DNA from: VRUE01 sp963824705
GTDB lineage: Bacteria; Actinomycetota; Thermoleophilia; Solirubrobacterales; 70-9
Direction: 5' to 3'
DNA length: 64,000 nucleotides
Assembly (NCBI GenBank): GCA_963824705.1
Contig: CAWGQE010000003.1
Span: 682,001-746,000 of the forward strand
Under the pieces are notes generated by a model. It did no database searches and was not told the origin of the DNA. It worked only from the letters and a program-made list of their open reading frames with translations. This document shows, piece after piece, positions 33,614 through 42,463 of this stretch (position 1 is its first letter; every line of letters starts with the position of its first letter). The position numbers were made by a program, and so were the translations under genes.

Positions 33614-34642
33614 TTGAGCGCGCTCGACCGCATCTCGGTCGCCGGGATCGGCGTCACCGTCGCCGACCTGGAGGCCGAAGCGAAGCGCGCCGAGGCGGCC
33701 GGCGTCGAGTGCGTCTGGGCACCGGAGCTGTTTCGCTCCTCAGTGACCCAGGCCGCCTACCTGGCCGCGCGCACGGAGAAGATCGGCGTCGCCACCGGGA
33801 TCGCCTGGGCCTTCACCCGCAGCCCGTTCATCGTCGCGATCAGCGCCCTCGACATCGACGAGATGTCGGGCGGGCGCTTCCGTCTCGGTCTCGGCTCCGG
33901 CGTCAAACGGCTCAACGAAACCTGGCACAACGCCGAGTACGGCAAACCGGCGCCGCACCTGCGCGAGGCGATCGAGGCGACCCGGCTGATCATGCAGCAG
34001 GCCGGCGTGGGCGAGCCGATCCGCTATGAGGGCACCTACTACGACATAGACATCAAGGGCTGGGTGCGGCCGCACCCAGCGCCGCGCGAGTCGGTGCCGA
34101 TCTACACCGCCGGCGTGCAGGGCGGCATGTGCCGGATGGCCGGCGACGTCGCCGACGGCCTGATCGGCCACCCGATCCAGAGCCTGCGCTGGATCGACGA
34201 GGTCGTCGTCTCCTCCTTCGAAGCGGGATTGAAGCGCTCCGGCCGCGAGCGCGCGGACTTCGACTACCTGCCGACCGTCTGCTGCGCGATCGACGACGAC
34301 GAGGCCAAGGCGATCGACATGGCCCGCCGCACGATCTCCTTCTACGCCACGGTCAAGACCTACATGCCGCTCTGGGAGCTGCACGGCTTCGCTGACAACG
34401 CGGTTGCGGCCGGAGAGGCCTTCCGCCGCGGCGATCTCGCCGCCGTCCCCGCCGCGATCAGCGACGAGATGGTCGAGGCCTACTGCGCTGCCGGCCCACT
34501 CGACAAGGTCCGCGCCCGCGTCGAAGCGACGGCCGAGCGCGCCGACGGCCTCTTCCTCACCCCGCCGACCTACTTCATCTCCCCCGAGGAGCTGAGCGAG
34601 TACCAGAACCGCCTGATCGACGCCTTCGGTCCGGGGGCGTGA
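33614..34642 (+). CDS. LLM-class F420-dependent oxidoreductase
   Basis: A luciferase-like TIM-barrel: GIGVTVADLEAEAKRAEAAG, CVWAPELFRSSVTQAAYLAA, TEKIGVATGIAWAFTRSP, GGRFRLGLGSGVKRLNETWH and VPIYTAGVQGGMCRMAGDVA. These are typical of actinobacterial F420-dependent enzymes. F420 use is inferred from the family. No canonical ATG lies before the barrel; TTG at 33614, preceded by a GAGG-containing stretch, is used. Its 3' end overlaps the next gene by 4 nt. Confidence 0.85.
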   Translation: MSALDRISVAGIGVTVADLEAEAKRAEAAGVECVWAPELFRSSVTQAAYLAARTEKIGVATGIAWAFTRSPFIVAISALDIDEMSGGRFRLGLGSGVKRLNETWHNAEYGKPAPHLREAIEATRLIMQQAGVGEPIRYEGTYYDIDIKGWVRPHPAPRESVPIYTAGVQGGMCRMAGDVADGLIGHPIQSLRWIDEVVVSSFEAGLKRSGRERADFDYLPTVCCAIDDDEAKAIDMARRTISFYATVKTYMPLWELHGFADNAVAAGEAFRRGDLAAVPAAISDEMVEAYCAAGPLDKVRARVEATAERADGLFLTPPTYFISPEELSEYQNRLIDAFGPGA

Positions 34643-34914
34643 GCGGCGGCGAGACGGAGTCCCGCGAGCTGGAAGTGCTCAGCCGCGTGCGCGAGATCCC
34701 GGCGGGGTTCGTGCGCACCTACGGCGATGTCTCGCCGCGCTTCGCCGGTGCGGTGCTGTTCGAGTGCGATGAGCCCGACCTACCCTGGTGGCGAGTGGTC
34801 CGCGCCGACGGCTCGCTGGCCAAGGGCGATCGACAGCGAGGACTGTTGATCGCCGAGGGGGTGCCGTTTCGCGGCGCCTGCGTCGAGATGAAGACCGCTC
34901 GCCTGCCCTCCTAG
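34639..34914 (+). CDS. Alkyltransferase-like protein (MGMT fold without the active Cys)
   Basis: The 91 residues match the C-terminal domain of O6-alkylguanine-DNA alkyltransferase: EVLSRVREIPAGFVRTYGD (helix-turn-helix with the Arg finger) and LPWWRVVRADGSL. The catalytic PCHRV motif reads P-W-W-R-V (49-53), so Cys is Trp50. Alkyltransferase-like proteins of this type bind O6-alkylguanine and recruit nucleotide excision repair instead of repairing directly. The start overlaps the F420-type gene. Confidence 0.85.
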   Translation: MSGGETESRELEVLSRVREIPAGFVRTYGDVSPRFAGAVLFECDEPDLPWWRVVRADGSLAKGDRQRGLLIAEGVPFRGACVEMKTARLPS

Positions 34915-34922
34915 GGCTCCGA

Positions 34923-36596
34923 TCAGCTTTCGTAGCGGCGCGCGGTCCAGGCGGTGACATTCGACCAGACGACGATGGCGACGAAGGCGAGCAGCAGCCC
35001 GCCGCCCACCTTCTCCGGCCAACAGGCGTCGAGCGCATCGGCGAGCAGGCAGGCGCCGCCTATCGCTGCCGCCCCTACAGCGGCCACGATTGCGAGCAGA
35101 AGCCAGGCAAGGGCGGGCTTGAGCGAGAAGAGGCGGAAGAATTTCTTGCTGCCGGCGCGCAGCTTGCCAAGGTAGTCGTCGTCCGGCGAGCCGATCTTCT
35201 TCGTGAAGGCGAGGAAGTCCCAGTCCGGCGTCGCGGTGGGGCGGAGGCTTGCCTCGCCTAGTGCGCCGAAGCCCCTCAGCTCGAGCTCTTTCACGCTCAT
35301 CAGGTAGCCGTCGAGCTCGAGCGAGCCGGCCTCGGTGTCGCTGAAGAAATCGAGGTCGGTGCGGATCTTCGAAAGCGCGTCCTGCGCGGCGGCATCGACC
35401 CCGAAGGCAGCCGTGTCGTATTCGGGGTCGCGCTCCGGGCTGGGGTCGCCCGTGTTCTCGCCGGGAGCCAGAGCCGCGCCGTCCAGGCCCTTGCGCAGGT
35501 GCATCAAGGCATATTTCCGCCGCTCGGTCGGCAGGTAGGTCAGTTGCTCGTCGCGGATCCGGTCGCCGGCGATGCTTGCCGAGCGCGAGAGCGACAGCGG
35601 CAGCCAGGTCGATGCCTGGTCCTTGTCCTTGAGCTGGCCCGAGGCGTCGCTGAGGATCAGGCGCGTGCAGTCGCTGTCGAGAAGGCCTTGGACTCCCTGG
35701 TTGTCCTGGACCCCGCCGTCGACGAGCTGCACGCGGACCGGGTCGCCGTCGTTCCAGTACATATCGCTGATCGTCAAGGGGTGAAAGACACCGGGCACGC
35801 CGGCCGACGCGGCCACGGCCAGCGCGAGCGGGAAATCCTCCTGGGCGCTCGGCACCGCCGGTTCCCTGTCCGGCGGATCGCCTGGCTGTGGATCCTTGCG
35901 CGGGAAGTAACCCGGGTCGAGGCGCATGTTCTTGTCGGTCTCCTCGAGGATTTCCTTCCGCCGCGAGTCCTCGGGCAGCGGCTCGCCCATGCGGACTGCC
36001 TCGAAGCGCCAGTTGTGGCCGGTGTTGAGGGTGGTGGCGTTGATCAGCAGGACGGGTGCTTTGACTCGTCGCGAGGGATTGGCGTCTGTGGGATCGAAGC
36101 CGCGATCGCCGTATGGTTCGATGAGCAGCTCACGCATCTCGATCTGCTCTTCGCGATTGCCGGAGCGTCGTTTGCGCGGCTCCTGCCAGGCCTGCTTGTA
36201 GAGGTAGCGGTCGTAGAGATCGCCGATCCGGTCGCTGCGCGAGTACTTCCGTGAGAAGAGCATCTGGATGTTCTTCAGCGGGTTCGCCAGGAGGCGCCCG
36301 CGGATGTCGCGGCGCACGGCGTCGCGCAGCAGCTCGTCGACCTCGGTGACGAGACGCACGTAGTCCTCGCCGCTGATCTCCTCGTCGGCTTTCTCGCGGA
36401 GCAGGCGGCGCAGGCGCAGGTAGTAGGCGGCGCCGACGATCGAACCGCCGGAGACGGTGGAGATCACCTCAACTCTGGGCAGGACTCCGAGCTCGGCCAG
36501 TCTGGCCAGCACGCCGACGTGGAAGAACGCGGCGCGGAAGCCACCGCCGGAGAGGGCAAGGCCAAGTCGCTCCGTTTCGGTGCCCGCCGCCTCCAT
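34923..36596 (-). CDS. Patatin-like phospholipase with C-terminal membrane helices
   Basis: The oxyanion-hole motif SGGGFRA (16-22), the nucleophile-elbow SGGSIVG (Ser52) and the DGGVQDNQG motif (Asp of the Ser-Asp dyad, about residue 317) identify a patatin fold. Insertions between residues 70 and 250 are longer than in typical bacterial patatins. Two hydrophobic segments at the C-terminus (about 505-550) suggest membrane attachment. Lipid acyl hydrolase activity is likely; substrate unknown. A small gene with SH3-like sequence lies just upstream in the same orientation. Confidence 0.82.
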   Translation of the reverse strand: MEAAGTETERLGLALSGGGFRAAFFHVGVLARLAELGVLPRVEVISTVSGGSIVGAAYYLRLRRLLREKADEEISGEDYVRLVTEVDELLRDAVRRDIRGRLLANPLKNIQMLFSRKYSRSDRIGDLYDRYLYKQAWQEPRKRRSGNREEQIEMRELLIEPYGDRGFDPTDANPSRRVKAPVLLINATTLNTGHNWRFEAVRMGEPLPEDSRRKEILEETDKNMRLDPGYFPRKDPQPGDPPDREPAVPSAQEDFPLALAVAASAGVPGVFHPLTISDMYWNDGDPVRVQLVDGGVQDNQGVQGLLDSDCTRLILSDASGQLKDKDQASTWLPLSLSRSASIAGDRIRDEQLTYLPTERRKYALMHLRKGLDGAALAPGENTGDPSPERDPEYDTAAFGVDAAAQDALSKIRTDLDFFSDTEAGSLELDGYLMSVKELELRGFGALGEASLRPTATPDWDFLAFTKKIGSPDDDYLGKLRAGSKKFFRLFSLKPALAWLLLAIVAAVGAAAIGGACLLADALDACWPEKVGGGLLLAFVAIVVWSNVTAWTARRYES

Positions 36597-36632
36597 TGCT
36601 CAGGCGAGGCTAAACGATCGGCGCCGATGAAG

Positions 36633-36839
36633 CTACTCGTCGCGCGGGGTGATGCGGAAGACCGAGACGACCTCGGCCTGGTGCGCCTCGGGGTGAGCCA
36701 CGTAAGCGCTGGGGCCACCGCCGAACCAGCCGGAGGCTTCGTTGTTGCCGACGAAGATCCCGGGGTGGTGCTTGCCGTCCCCGTCCTCGACCCAGACCTT
36801 GTCGCCCTCCTTGAACCCCTGCTCGATCGCGTCGCTCAT
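36633..36839 (-). CDS. Small SH3/Tudor-like domain protein
   Basis: The 68-residue product has FKEGDKVWVEDGDGKHHPGIFVG, then SAYVAHPEAHQAEVVSVFRI, a beta-rich pattern like small SH3/Tudor or KOW-type folds that bind nucleic acid or protein. No exact family recognised. The ATG at 36839 is used; an alternative ATG lies four codons upstream. It is codirectional with the patatin gene. Confidence 0.55.
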   Translation of the reverse strand: MSDAIEQGFKEGDKVWVEDGDGKHHPGIFVGNNEASGWFGGGPSAYVAHPEAHQAEVVSVFRITPRDE

Positions 36840-36865
36840 CGCCGCCAGCATAGACGCTCGTCTAT

Positions 36866-37375
36866 TTACGGGCAGACGACGATCAGGTGGAAGTCGGCGT
36901 CTTCGGGGTCGCCTTTGGCGTCCTTGGTGCGGACCTCGATCGCGTTGGCGTTGGCCGGCGAGGTGTTGGTCTGGGCGGTGCCGGCGCCCGGCGGCGTCGT
37001 GCCGGCGTTGTTGCGGCCGGCGACGTTCGCGCAACCGCTGATGTTGATCGGGAAGGTGACGGTGACCGCGCCGCCGCCCTCGGTTGCGCCGATCCCTTCG
37101 TCGCTGGCGCGGGCCAGCGCGGCGTTGCCGGGGCTGGCCGGGTTGTTGACCACGGCCCAGTAAGTGTGGGCAGCCCGCTGGGCGGCGGGCACGACCCCGA
37201 GCTTGTTGGTGTTGATCTGGAAGCCGGTCAGCGTCTTCTGCTTCAGCTTGCCACCTCCGATCGTCTGCTTCTTGATCGCGCCCCCGTTGATGTTCTGGGC
37301 GGCGATCGCGGTGCCTCCCAGCGCCACGATCAACGCGATCACCGCGACGACCATCGATGGGGAAGGGCGTCTCAT
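36866..37375 (-). CDS. Secreted protein of a Thermoleophilia-type family
   Basis: A cleavable signal peptide (residues 1-26, MRRPSPSMVVAVIALIVALG then GTAIAA) is followed by NINGGAIKKQTIGGGKLKQK, a lead sequence seen repeatedly in secreted proteins of Solirubrobacterales, and a beta-rich body ending FHLIVVCP. Two Cys, one near the centre and one at the end, could form a disulfide. No enzymatic motif is present. Recognition of the lead sequence is from general knowledge. Confidence 0.7.
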   Translation of the reverse strand: MRRPSPSMVVAVIALIVALGGTAIAAQNINGGAIKKQTIGGGKLKQKTLTGFQINTNKLGVVPAAQRAAHTYWAVVNNPASPGNAALARASDEGIGATEGGGAVTVTFPINISGCANVAGRNNAGTTPPGAGTAQTNTSPANANAIEVRTKDAKGDPEDADFHLIVVCP

Positions 37376-37410
37376 GTCCGCCCACTACCCGGTTCGCAAG
37401 GGGCTAATCG

Positions 37411-38072
37411 CTATTTCGGCAAAGTGGCGACGAAGCGCTCGAAAGCGGCGATGTCGGCTACGGCGGGGCCATGGCCGGGGAGGATCAGCGAGGGATTCAG
37501 GTCGGCGAGCTTGCGGATCGAGCGGCGGTTCTCGGCCGGGTCGGGGGTCAGGTCGGCGGGTGGCTCGTCGAGGCGGGCGCGGAGCGTCAGGAAGGAGATG
37601 TTGCGGATCACGTCGCCGCAGATCGCCACCCGGTCGGACTCGCGGAAGAAGATCACCTCGCCGGGAGCGTGGCCCGGAGCGTGGACGACGCGGAAGCCGG
37701 CAACCTCGTCGCCCTCGTGCAGGACCCTGTCGACTTTGCGCGGCGGGCCCGCCCAAAGGCGGGCGTAGAACTTCGCCAGCGGGTGCGAGGTGGCCGCAAC
37801 CGGTCGCCGACCCTCCATCGCGTCGACGTCATCCTCGTGGCAGGCGAGGGGGATGCCACGCTCTTCGCAGATCGTCTTCACCGATCCCTGGTGGTCGGGT
37901 GGACATGGGTGAGCGCCAGCAGGGAAAGATCGAGGCCGGCGGTCTGCTTGCGAATCCTGCCCGCGTCCCAAGTGCGACCGGCGTCGATCAACACGTCCTC
38001 GGCCAGGTAGACGTTGATCAGCGGCCGGGGGAATTCGTCCAGCCGCCACACGCCCGGCGCGAGCTGCCTCAA
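37411..38072 (-). pseudogene. MBL-fold metallo-hydrolase with a frameshift in the metal-binding motif
   Basis: The N-terminal part (APGVWRLDEFPRPLINVYLA, then DVLIDAGRTWDAGRIR and LLALTHVHP) and C-terminal part (HQGSVKTICEERGIPLACHE, HAPGHAPGEVIFFRESDRVA, CGDVIRN, LILPGHGP) are in different frames. One missing base near 37896 breaks the THxHxDHxG motif between HP and DH. Restoring a single G gives a complete glyoxalase II-like hydrolase of about 220 residues. The start is a TTG overlapping the stop of the upstream 83-aa gene. A sequencing error is as likely as true inactivation. Confidence 0.7.
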
Positions 38073-38320
38073 TGCCGTCCGATTCCCATCGTTCCCCGCG
38101 GGTCGCCGCTGTGCTCGGCGAGATCCTCCAGCTCGGCGATCTTTCGCTCGCCTTCGGCCCGCGCCGGATGGCCGGCCGGCAGCGGCTCGATCAGGCGCCG
38201 GATGCGGTTGCGGACCTGCAGCGCGAAGTGTGGGGTGGAAGCGCCGGCGAGGGCGCGGACGTCCTCGGCGCTGACCTCGTGCGCGCCGTCCAGCAACTCG
38301 GGGCTCTCCGCCTCGCTCAT
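38069..38320 (-). CDS. Small helical protein in a three-gene unit
   Basis: The 83 residues are acidic and helical (SPELLDGAHEVSAEDVRALA near the start, LQVRNRIRRLIEPLPAGHPA, then ERKIAELEDLAEHSGD) with no membrane segment. Its ATG overlaps the stop of the upstream cell-wall-binding-like gene by 4 nt, and its stop overlaps the TTG start of the MBL gene by 3 nt. The tight junctions on both sides support that it is real. Function unknown. Confidence 0.65.
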   Translation of the reverse strand: MSEAESPELLDGAHEVSAEDVRALAGASTPHFALQVRNRIRRLIEPLPAGHPARAEGERKIAELEDLAEHSGDPRGTMGIGRH

Positions 38321-39618
38321 TCCCCGCCGCCGATCTTGGCCAGCGCGGCCAGCTCATTCATTTCGGCCTGCTCGTTCACGTCGATGGCTTCCTGGTCTCC
38401 GATCACCCAAACGTGGTTGTAGAAGGCGCGCGTCGGGTCGGTCGTGTAGCCCGGCTTGACGTCGAGCAGGTACCCGCGCAGCGCAGCCGGAAGGGTACTG
38501 GCGCTGTCGGTGAGCAGCAGCGGCCCCCAGGTCCCCGAGGCGGAGAGAGCTGCCGCGGCGGCGGCATCGAGCGGCTCTTCGGAGCCGGCGACGACGAAGC
38601 CGTGGCCGGGATCGTTGATGTTCCAGCCGAAGCTGCCGTCGGCGTAGCGGGCAAAGGCGATCGCGTTGGCGACGGGGTCCTCGCCCGAGACCCGGCGCAC
38701 GCGGTTGGCGATCTTGGCGATTTCGCGGACCACGTCGGAGGAGATCGCCGAGGAGGGACCGAGTACGTAGACCGGCGTCTTCGGGTGGCGCGCGAGGGCC
38801 GCGGCCGTCGGGGTCGGCAGCTTGTCCTTGTCGGCGAAGAGGACCGGATCGCCCGAGCGTGCCGCCCAGGCCGCGGCCGGCATCGCGAAGGCGGGCTCCG
38901 CGGCCGGCGCGATCACGATGTGCCGAGGGGCGCCCCCGAGCAGTTCGTCGCGCAGCTCGGCGATCGCGGCCGCGCCGGCCGTTCCACCACCGCCCACCTG
39001 TTTCACCTTCAGGTCGGACGGCGCCGAGGCGGCCCCGATCGCGAACGCCTGGATGCCCTTGGTCTTCTTGTCGCCCTGCGGGTCGAGTGCATCGAGTGCC
39101 TGCGCGGTGGGTTCGGGCACGCCGTCGGCTTCGGAGACCAGGACGGGGGCGCCGAGCGGGGCCGCCATCAGCACCGAGGCGGCGATAGCGCTGCGCCAGT
39201 CGTCCGCATCGACCAGCGTTACCGCTTGCGGTTGTTGCGCCGGCTCGGTCGAGGGGTAGGTGGCGAGGGCGACTCCGGCGGCATTCGAGGCCGGGTCGGG
39301 GCCACCCACCCGCGTCGTGTTTGCGGTGGCGAAGGCCGGATAGCCGAGCTCTTCCGGCGTCCGCGAGGCAGGTGCTTCGGCAGACACGCTGGGCGCTTCG
39401 CTGACCGGTGCCGGGGTTTCCGAGCTTTCGCTGCCGCCGCCCCGCCCGCCGAGGATCGCGGCGACGATGAAGACGGCGGCGAGCAGGAACAGTCCGGCAA
39501 TCGCTTTGAGCGCCGCCGGAATCGGCTTGCGCCGCCGCCTCGGTGCTTTTGGCGCCTTCGGCGCGGGAGCCTTCGCCGGCCCGTTGGCCGGCACGTCAGC
39601 GTTGATCGGCCGCGTCAT
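38317..39618 (-). CDS. Membrane-anchored cell-wall-binding-repeat-like protein
   Basis: A basic Pro/Lys/Ala-rich cytoplasmic N-terminus and one membrane helix (about 38-58) precede a Ser/Glu/Pro linker. The extracytoplasmic region then reads like the CWB2 (putative cell-wall-binding) fold, with alternating hydrophobic strands: SVLMAAPLGAPVLVSEADGV, PTPTAAALARHPKTPVYVLG, AFYNHVWVIGDQEAI. The second in-frame ATG is used. It heads a unit with the 83-aa and MBL genes and is divergent from an acyl-CoA dehydrogenase. Confidence 0.65.
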   Translation of the reverse strand: MTRPINADVPANGPAKAPAPKAPKAPRRRRKPIPAALKAIAGLFLLAAVFIVAAILGGRGGGSESSETPAPVSEAPSVSAEAPASRTPEELGYPAFATANTTRVGGPDPASNAAGVALATYPSTEPAQQPQAVTLVDADDWRSAIAASVLMAAPLGAPVLVSEADGVPEPTAQALDALDPQGDKKTKGIQAFAIGAASAPSDLKVKQVGGGGTAGAAAIAELRDELLGGAPRHIVIAPAAEPAFAMPAAAWAARSGDPVLFADKDKLPTPTAAALARHPKTPVYVLGPSSAISSDVVREIAKIANRVRRVSGEDPVANAIAFARYADGSFGWNINDPGHGFVVAGSEEPLDAAAAAALSASGTWGPLLLTDSASTLPAALRGYLLDVKPGYTTDPTRAFYNHVWVIGDQEAIDVNEQAEMNELAALAKIGGGE

Positions 39619-39676
39619 CGCGGGCAACGCTAATGCCTGCCAGATTGGCTGGTCGGTCAGCTAGACTTCGGACTGG

Positions 39677-39696
39677 TTGACTGACCAGTCAATCAA
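39677..39696. promoter_or_regulatory. TetR-type operator upstream of acyl-CoA dehydrogenase
   Basis: The palindrome TTGACTGACCAGTCAATCAA differs from the site before the thiolase gene by one base and fits TTGA-NTGAC-NN-GTCAN-TCAA. It lies 33 bp before the acyl-CoA dehydrogenase start, in a divergent region. A related half-site (TGGTCGGTCAG) is about 20 bp further upstream. Confidence 0.7.
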
Positions 39697-39729
39697 CGAA
39701 CTTTGGCTACGCGTCGACGAGGGGGATGG

Positions 39730-40998
39730 ATGGATTTCGCACTGAATGACGAGCAGCAGGACTACAAAGATCGTGCCCGGGCCTTCGCCCGAGACGTGAT
39801 CCGCCCCGCCGCGCGCAAGCACGACGAAGGGGAGAGCATTCCCTGGGAGGTAATAAAAGAGGCTCGCGTGCAGGGCTTCCAGGGCCTCGAGGCGATCCAG
39901 CGCTCCGCGTCCGATTCCGACGGCCAGATGCAGGTGATCTCGGCGGAAGAGTTCCACTGGGGCTGCGCCGGCATCGCCCTCGCCATCTCCGGTTCCGGCC
40001 TTGCCGCCGCCGGCATCGCCTCCTCCGGCACCCCCGAGCAGATCGCCCGTTGGGTGCCCGAGTGCTTCGGAGTCGGCGACGAGGTCAAGCTCGGCGCCTA
40101 CGCCGTAACCGAGCCCCAGGCCGGCTCCGACGTGAAGAGCCTGAAGACGACCGCGAAGCGCGACGGCGACGAGTGGATCCTCAACGGCACCAAGGTCTTC
40201 ATCACCAACGGCGGCATCGCCGACGTCCACGTCGTCGTCGCCACCGTCGACCCCAGCCTCGGCACCCGCGGTCAGGCCTCATTCGTGATCGGCAAAGACA
40301 CCCCCGGTCTGAGTCAGGGCAAAAAGGAGTCGAAGCTCGGCATCCGCGCCTCCCACACCGCCGAGATCGTCCTCGAGGACTGCCGCATCCCGGCCGAGAA
40401 CCTGCTCGGCGGCGAAGAGAAGCTGGAGAAGAAGCTGCAGCGCGGGCGCGAAGGGAAGAAGTCGCGCGGCGCCGACGCCCTGGCGACCTTCGAGATCACC
40501 CGGCCGCTCGTCGGCGCCTCCGCGCTCGGGATCGCCCAGGCCGCCTACGAGTTCACCCTCGAGCACCTCGACGGACAGTCCGAAGGCGGCACCCCGCTGC
40601 TGCAGATCCAGCGGGTCCAGCAGACCCTGGCCGACGTCGCCACCGAGATCGAATCCGCCCGCCTGCTGGTTCAGCGCGCCGCCTGGATGGGCCGCAACGG
40701 CATTCCGATGCGTGGCGGGCAGGGCTCGATGTCGAAGCTCAAGGCGGGCGACGTGACGATGTGGGCGACGACCACCCTGATGGACCTGGTCGGACCCGAC
40801 GCCTGGAGCACCGAGTTGCCGCTGGAGAAGTTCTTCCGCGACGCCAAGATCTACCAGCTGTTCGAGGGCACGGCCGAGATCCAGCGGATGGTCATCTCGC
40901 GCATGCAGGCCCGCGAATACGGCGAGCGTCTTGGGTATGCGGCCGAAGTCGTTGCCGAGGCTGAGAAAGCAGCCGAGAAAGAGCCCGTAGCGGCGTAG
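39730..40998 (+). CDS. Acyl-CoA dehydrogenase
   Basis: It starts MDFALNDEQQDYKDRARAFA. Family blocks include KLGAYAVTEPQAGSDVKSLK, WILNGTKVFITNGG, LGIRASHTAEIVLEDCRIPA and the C-terminal YQLFEGTAEIQRMVISRMQA. At 422 residues it is slightly long because of the insertion around EKLEKKLQRGREGKKSRGAD. The ATG nine codons into the longest frame, with GGGGGATGG just upstream, is chosen. It is probably controlled through the TetR-type site and thus co-regulated with the thiolase 10 kb away. Its stop codon lies in the arm of a family B palindrome. Confidence 0.92.
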   Translation: MDFALNDEQQDYKDRARAFARDVIRPAARKHDEGESIPWEVIKEARVQGFQGLEAIQRSASDSDGQMQVISAEEFHWGCAGIALAISGSGLAAAGIASSGTPEQIARWVPECFGVGDEVKLGAYAVTEPQAGSDVKSLKTTAKRDGDEWILNGTKVFITNGGIADVHVVVATVDPSLGTRGQASFVIGKDTPGLSQGKKESKLGIRASHTAEIVLEDCRIPAENLLGGEEKLEKKLQRGREGKKSRGADALATFEITRPLVGASALGIAQAAYEFTLEHLDGQSEGGTPLLQIQRVQQTLADVATEIESARLLVQRAAWMGRNGIPMRGGQGSMSKLKAGDVTMWATTTLMDLVGPDAWSTELPLEKFFRDAKIYQLFEGTAEIQRMVISRMQAREYGERLGYAAEVVAEAEKAAEKEPVAA

Positions 40999-41099
40999 GG
41001 CCGGGGGGTTCCCCGCTGGGAACCCGCGTCGAATCGTTGTGCGAGGGCCCTTGCCTCGCCTGCTCACAAGTTCCCAGCGGGGAACCCCCCGGCCCTACG
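40994..41099. repeat. Palindromic element family B, copy 2
   Basis: The arms (40994-41023, 41070-41099) are perfect reverse complements over 30 nt, the longest in the window. The left arm includes the stop codon of the acyl-CoA dehydrogenase gene. The core contains GGGAACCCGCGTCGAATCG, GCGAGGG and GCTCACAAGTTCCC, as in the cysS copy. Confidence 0.9.
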
Positions 41100-41165
41100 C
41101 AAGGGGGGTTGCACGCGCAGAGCAACCCCGCATGACGGTCATTCGGCCTCGCTAGCCTCTTCGCG

Positions 41166-42359
41166 ATGCTGAAGACTCGCTTTGCTGCGGTAGCTTTGGT
41201 GGCTGCTGCGGCGGCGCTTGTTGTGCTGCTTTGCAGCGCTGCCGCGCCTGCCAAGGATCTTGAATCCAAGCTTGACGCCAAGGAAGCGAAGCTTTCCAAG
41301 GTTCGGGAACGCAAGGGCGTTCTCACTACGACGATCTCGCACTACAAGGCGAAGATCGGGAAGCTGACCGATGAGGTCGCCGTGCTGCGGGCGCGGGAGT
41401 CGGAAGTTCGGGTGCGGCTGGATGCCAAGCAGAGCGAACTGGATGGTGCGCTGGCCGAGCTCGATGTCGGTAAGAAGCACTTGGCGATCGTCCGTGCGCG
41501 CCTGGACCGTGCGCTGGTCTCGTTGCGCGAACGCCTCGTCGCGATGTATGAGACCGGCACCCCGGACATCCTCAGCGTGCTGGTCGAAGCCGGCGGCTAC
41601 GACGAACTCGTCAACCGCACCGAGTACCTCAACCGCATCCACGGCCTCGACGAAGCCGTCGTCAGCCGGGTGCGCGACTTGCGCGACCAGGTCAAGCGCA
41701 CGGTCGCCCGCCTGCGCTCCGCCAAGGACAGGATCGAATCGGCCCGCGACGCGATCGCCGCCGAAGAGAGCGCCCTGGCCGGCGCCCGCTCCGCTGTGCA
41801 GCAGAGGCAGTCGACCCTCGTCGCCGCCCGCCGCGCTCGCGAGGACGCCCTCGCCAAGATCACCCAGACCGAAGAAGACCTCGACGGCGATGTCGCATCG
41901 ATTCAGGCCGAACTCGCCGCGACCCTGGCCGGGACGGGTTCGGCGCCGCTGCCCGCCGGGCCGATCCAGGGCGGCAACGGCAGCGGCCTGATCTGGCCGG
42001 TCGACGGCCCTGTCGTCTCCGGCTTCGGCTCCCGCTTCGGCGGCAGCGAGTTCCACGAGGGGATCGACATCGCCGTCCCCAGCGGTACCCCGATTCGCGC
42101 GGCCGCCTCGGGCACGGTGATCTTCACCGAGCCCGAGGCGAGCAGCGGCGGCTACGGCAACTTCACCTGTATCGACCACGGTGGCGGGCTCTCCACCTGT
42201 TACGCCCACCAGGAATCGTTCGCGGTGTCCGCCGGCCAGCAGGTTTCCCAGGGCCAAGTGATCGGCTACAGCGACTGCACCGGGCACTGCTTCGGCCCAC
42301 ACGTTCACTTCGAGGTCCGGATCGACGGCGCACCCACCGACCCGATGGGCTATCTCTAG
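41166..42359 (+). CDS. Secreted M23-family murein peptidase with coiled coil (EnvC/RipA-like layout)
   Basis: A signal peptide (about 1-29) is followed by a long coiled coil (about 30-250), then a LytM/M23 metallopeptidase domain. Zinc ligands are seen in FHEGIDIAVPSGTP (HxxxD) and GPHVHFEVRIDG (HxH). It is expected to cleave peptide cross-links in peptidoglycan or activate amidases during division. Two Cys pairs in the catalytic domain (FTCIDHGGGLSTC, DCTGHC) may form disulfides. A family B palindrome sits directly upstream. Confidence 0.9.
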   Translation: MLKTRFAAVALVAAAAALVVLLCSAAAPAKDLESKLDAKEAKLSKVRERKGVLTTTISHYKAKIGKLTDEVAVLRARESEVRVRLDAKQSELDGALAELDVGKKHLAIVRARLDRALVSLRERLVAMYETGTPDILSVLVEAGGYDELVNRTEYLNRIHGLDEAVVSRVRDLRDQVKRTVARLRSAKDRIESARDAIAAEESALAGARSAVQQRQSTLVAARRAREDALAKITQTEEDLDGDVASIQAELAATLAGTGSAPLPAGPIQGGNGSGLIWPVDGPVVSGFGSRFGGSEFHEGIDIAVPSGTPIRAAASGTVIFTEPEASSGGYGNFTCIDHGGGLSTCYAHQESFAVSAGQQVSQGQVIGYSDCTGHCFGPHVHFEVRIDGAPTDPMGYL

Positions 42360-42463
42360 CCCGTCCAGGCACGGACTACCCAAAATCGCTCAAAAATCCA
42401 ATTAGTTGGTATGTGAGGGCGCTTCGCTCCTGCCACCCTGGGTAGCAAGCGAGAGGAGGCGAG

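Noticed and set aside
41100..41166. c-di-AMP (ydaO) riboswitch upstream of the M23 peptidase
   Set aside because: Attractive because DisA is present and such peptidases are known targets, but none of the conserved ydaO blocks is visible and the region is mostly a family B palindrome.
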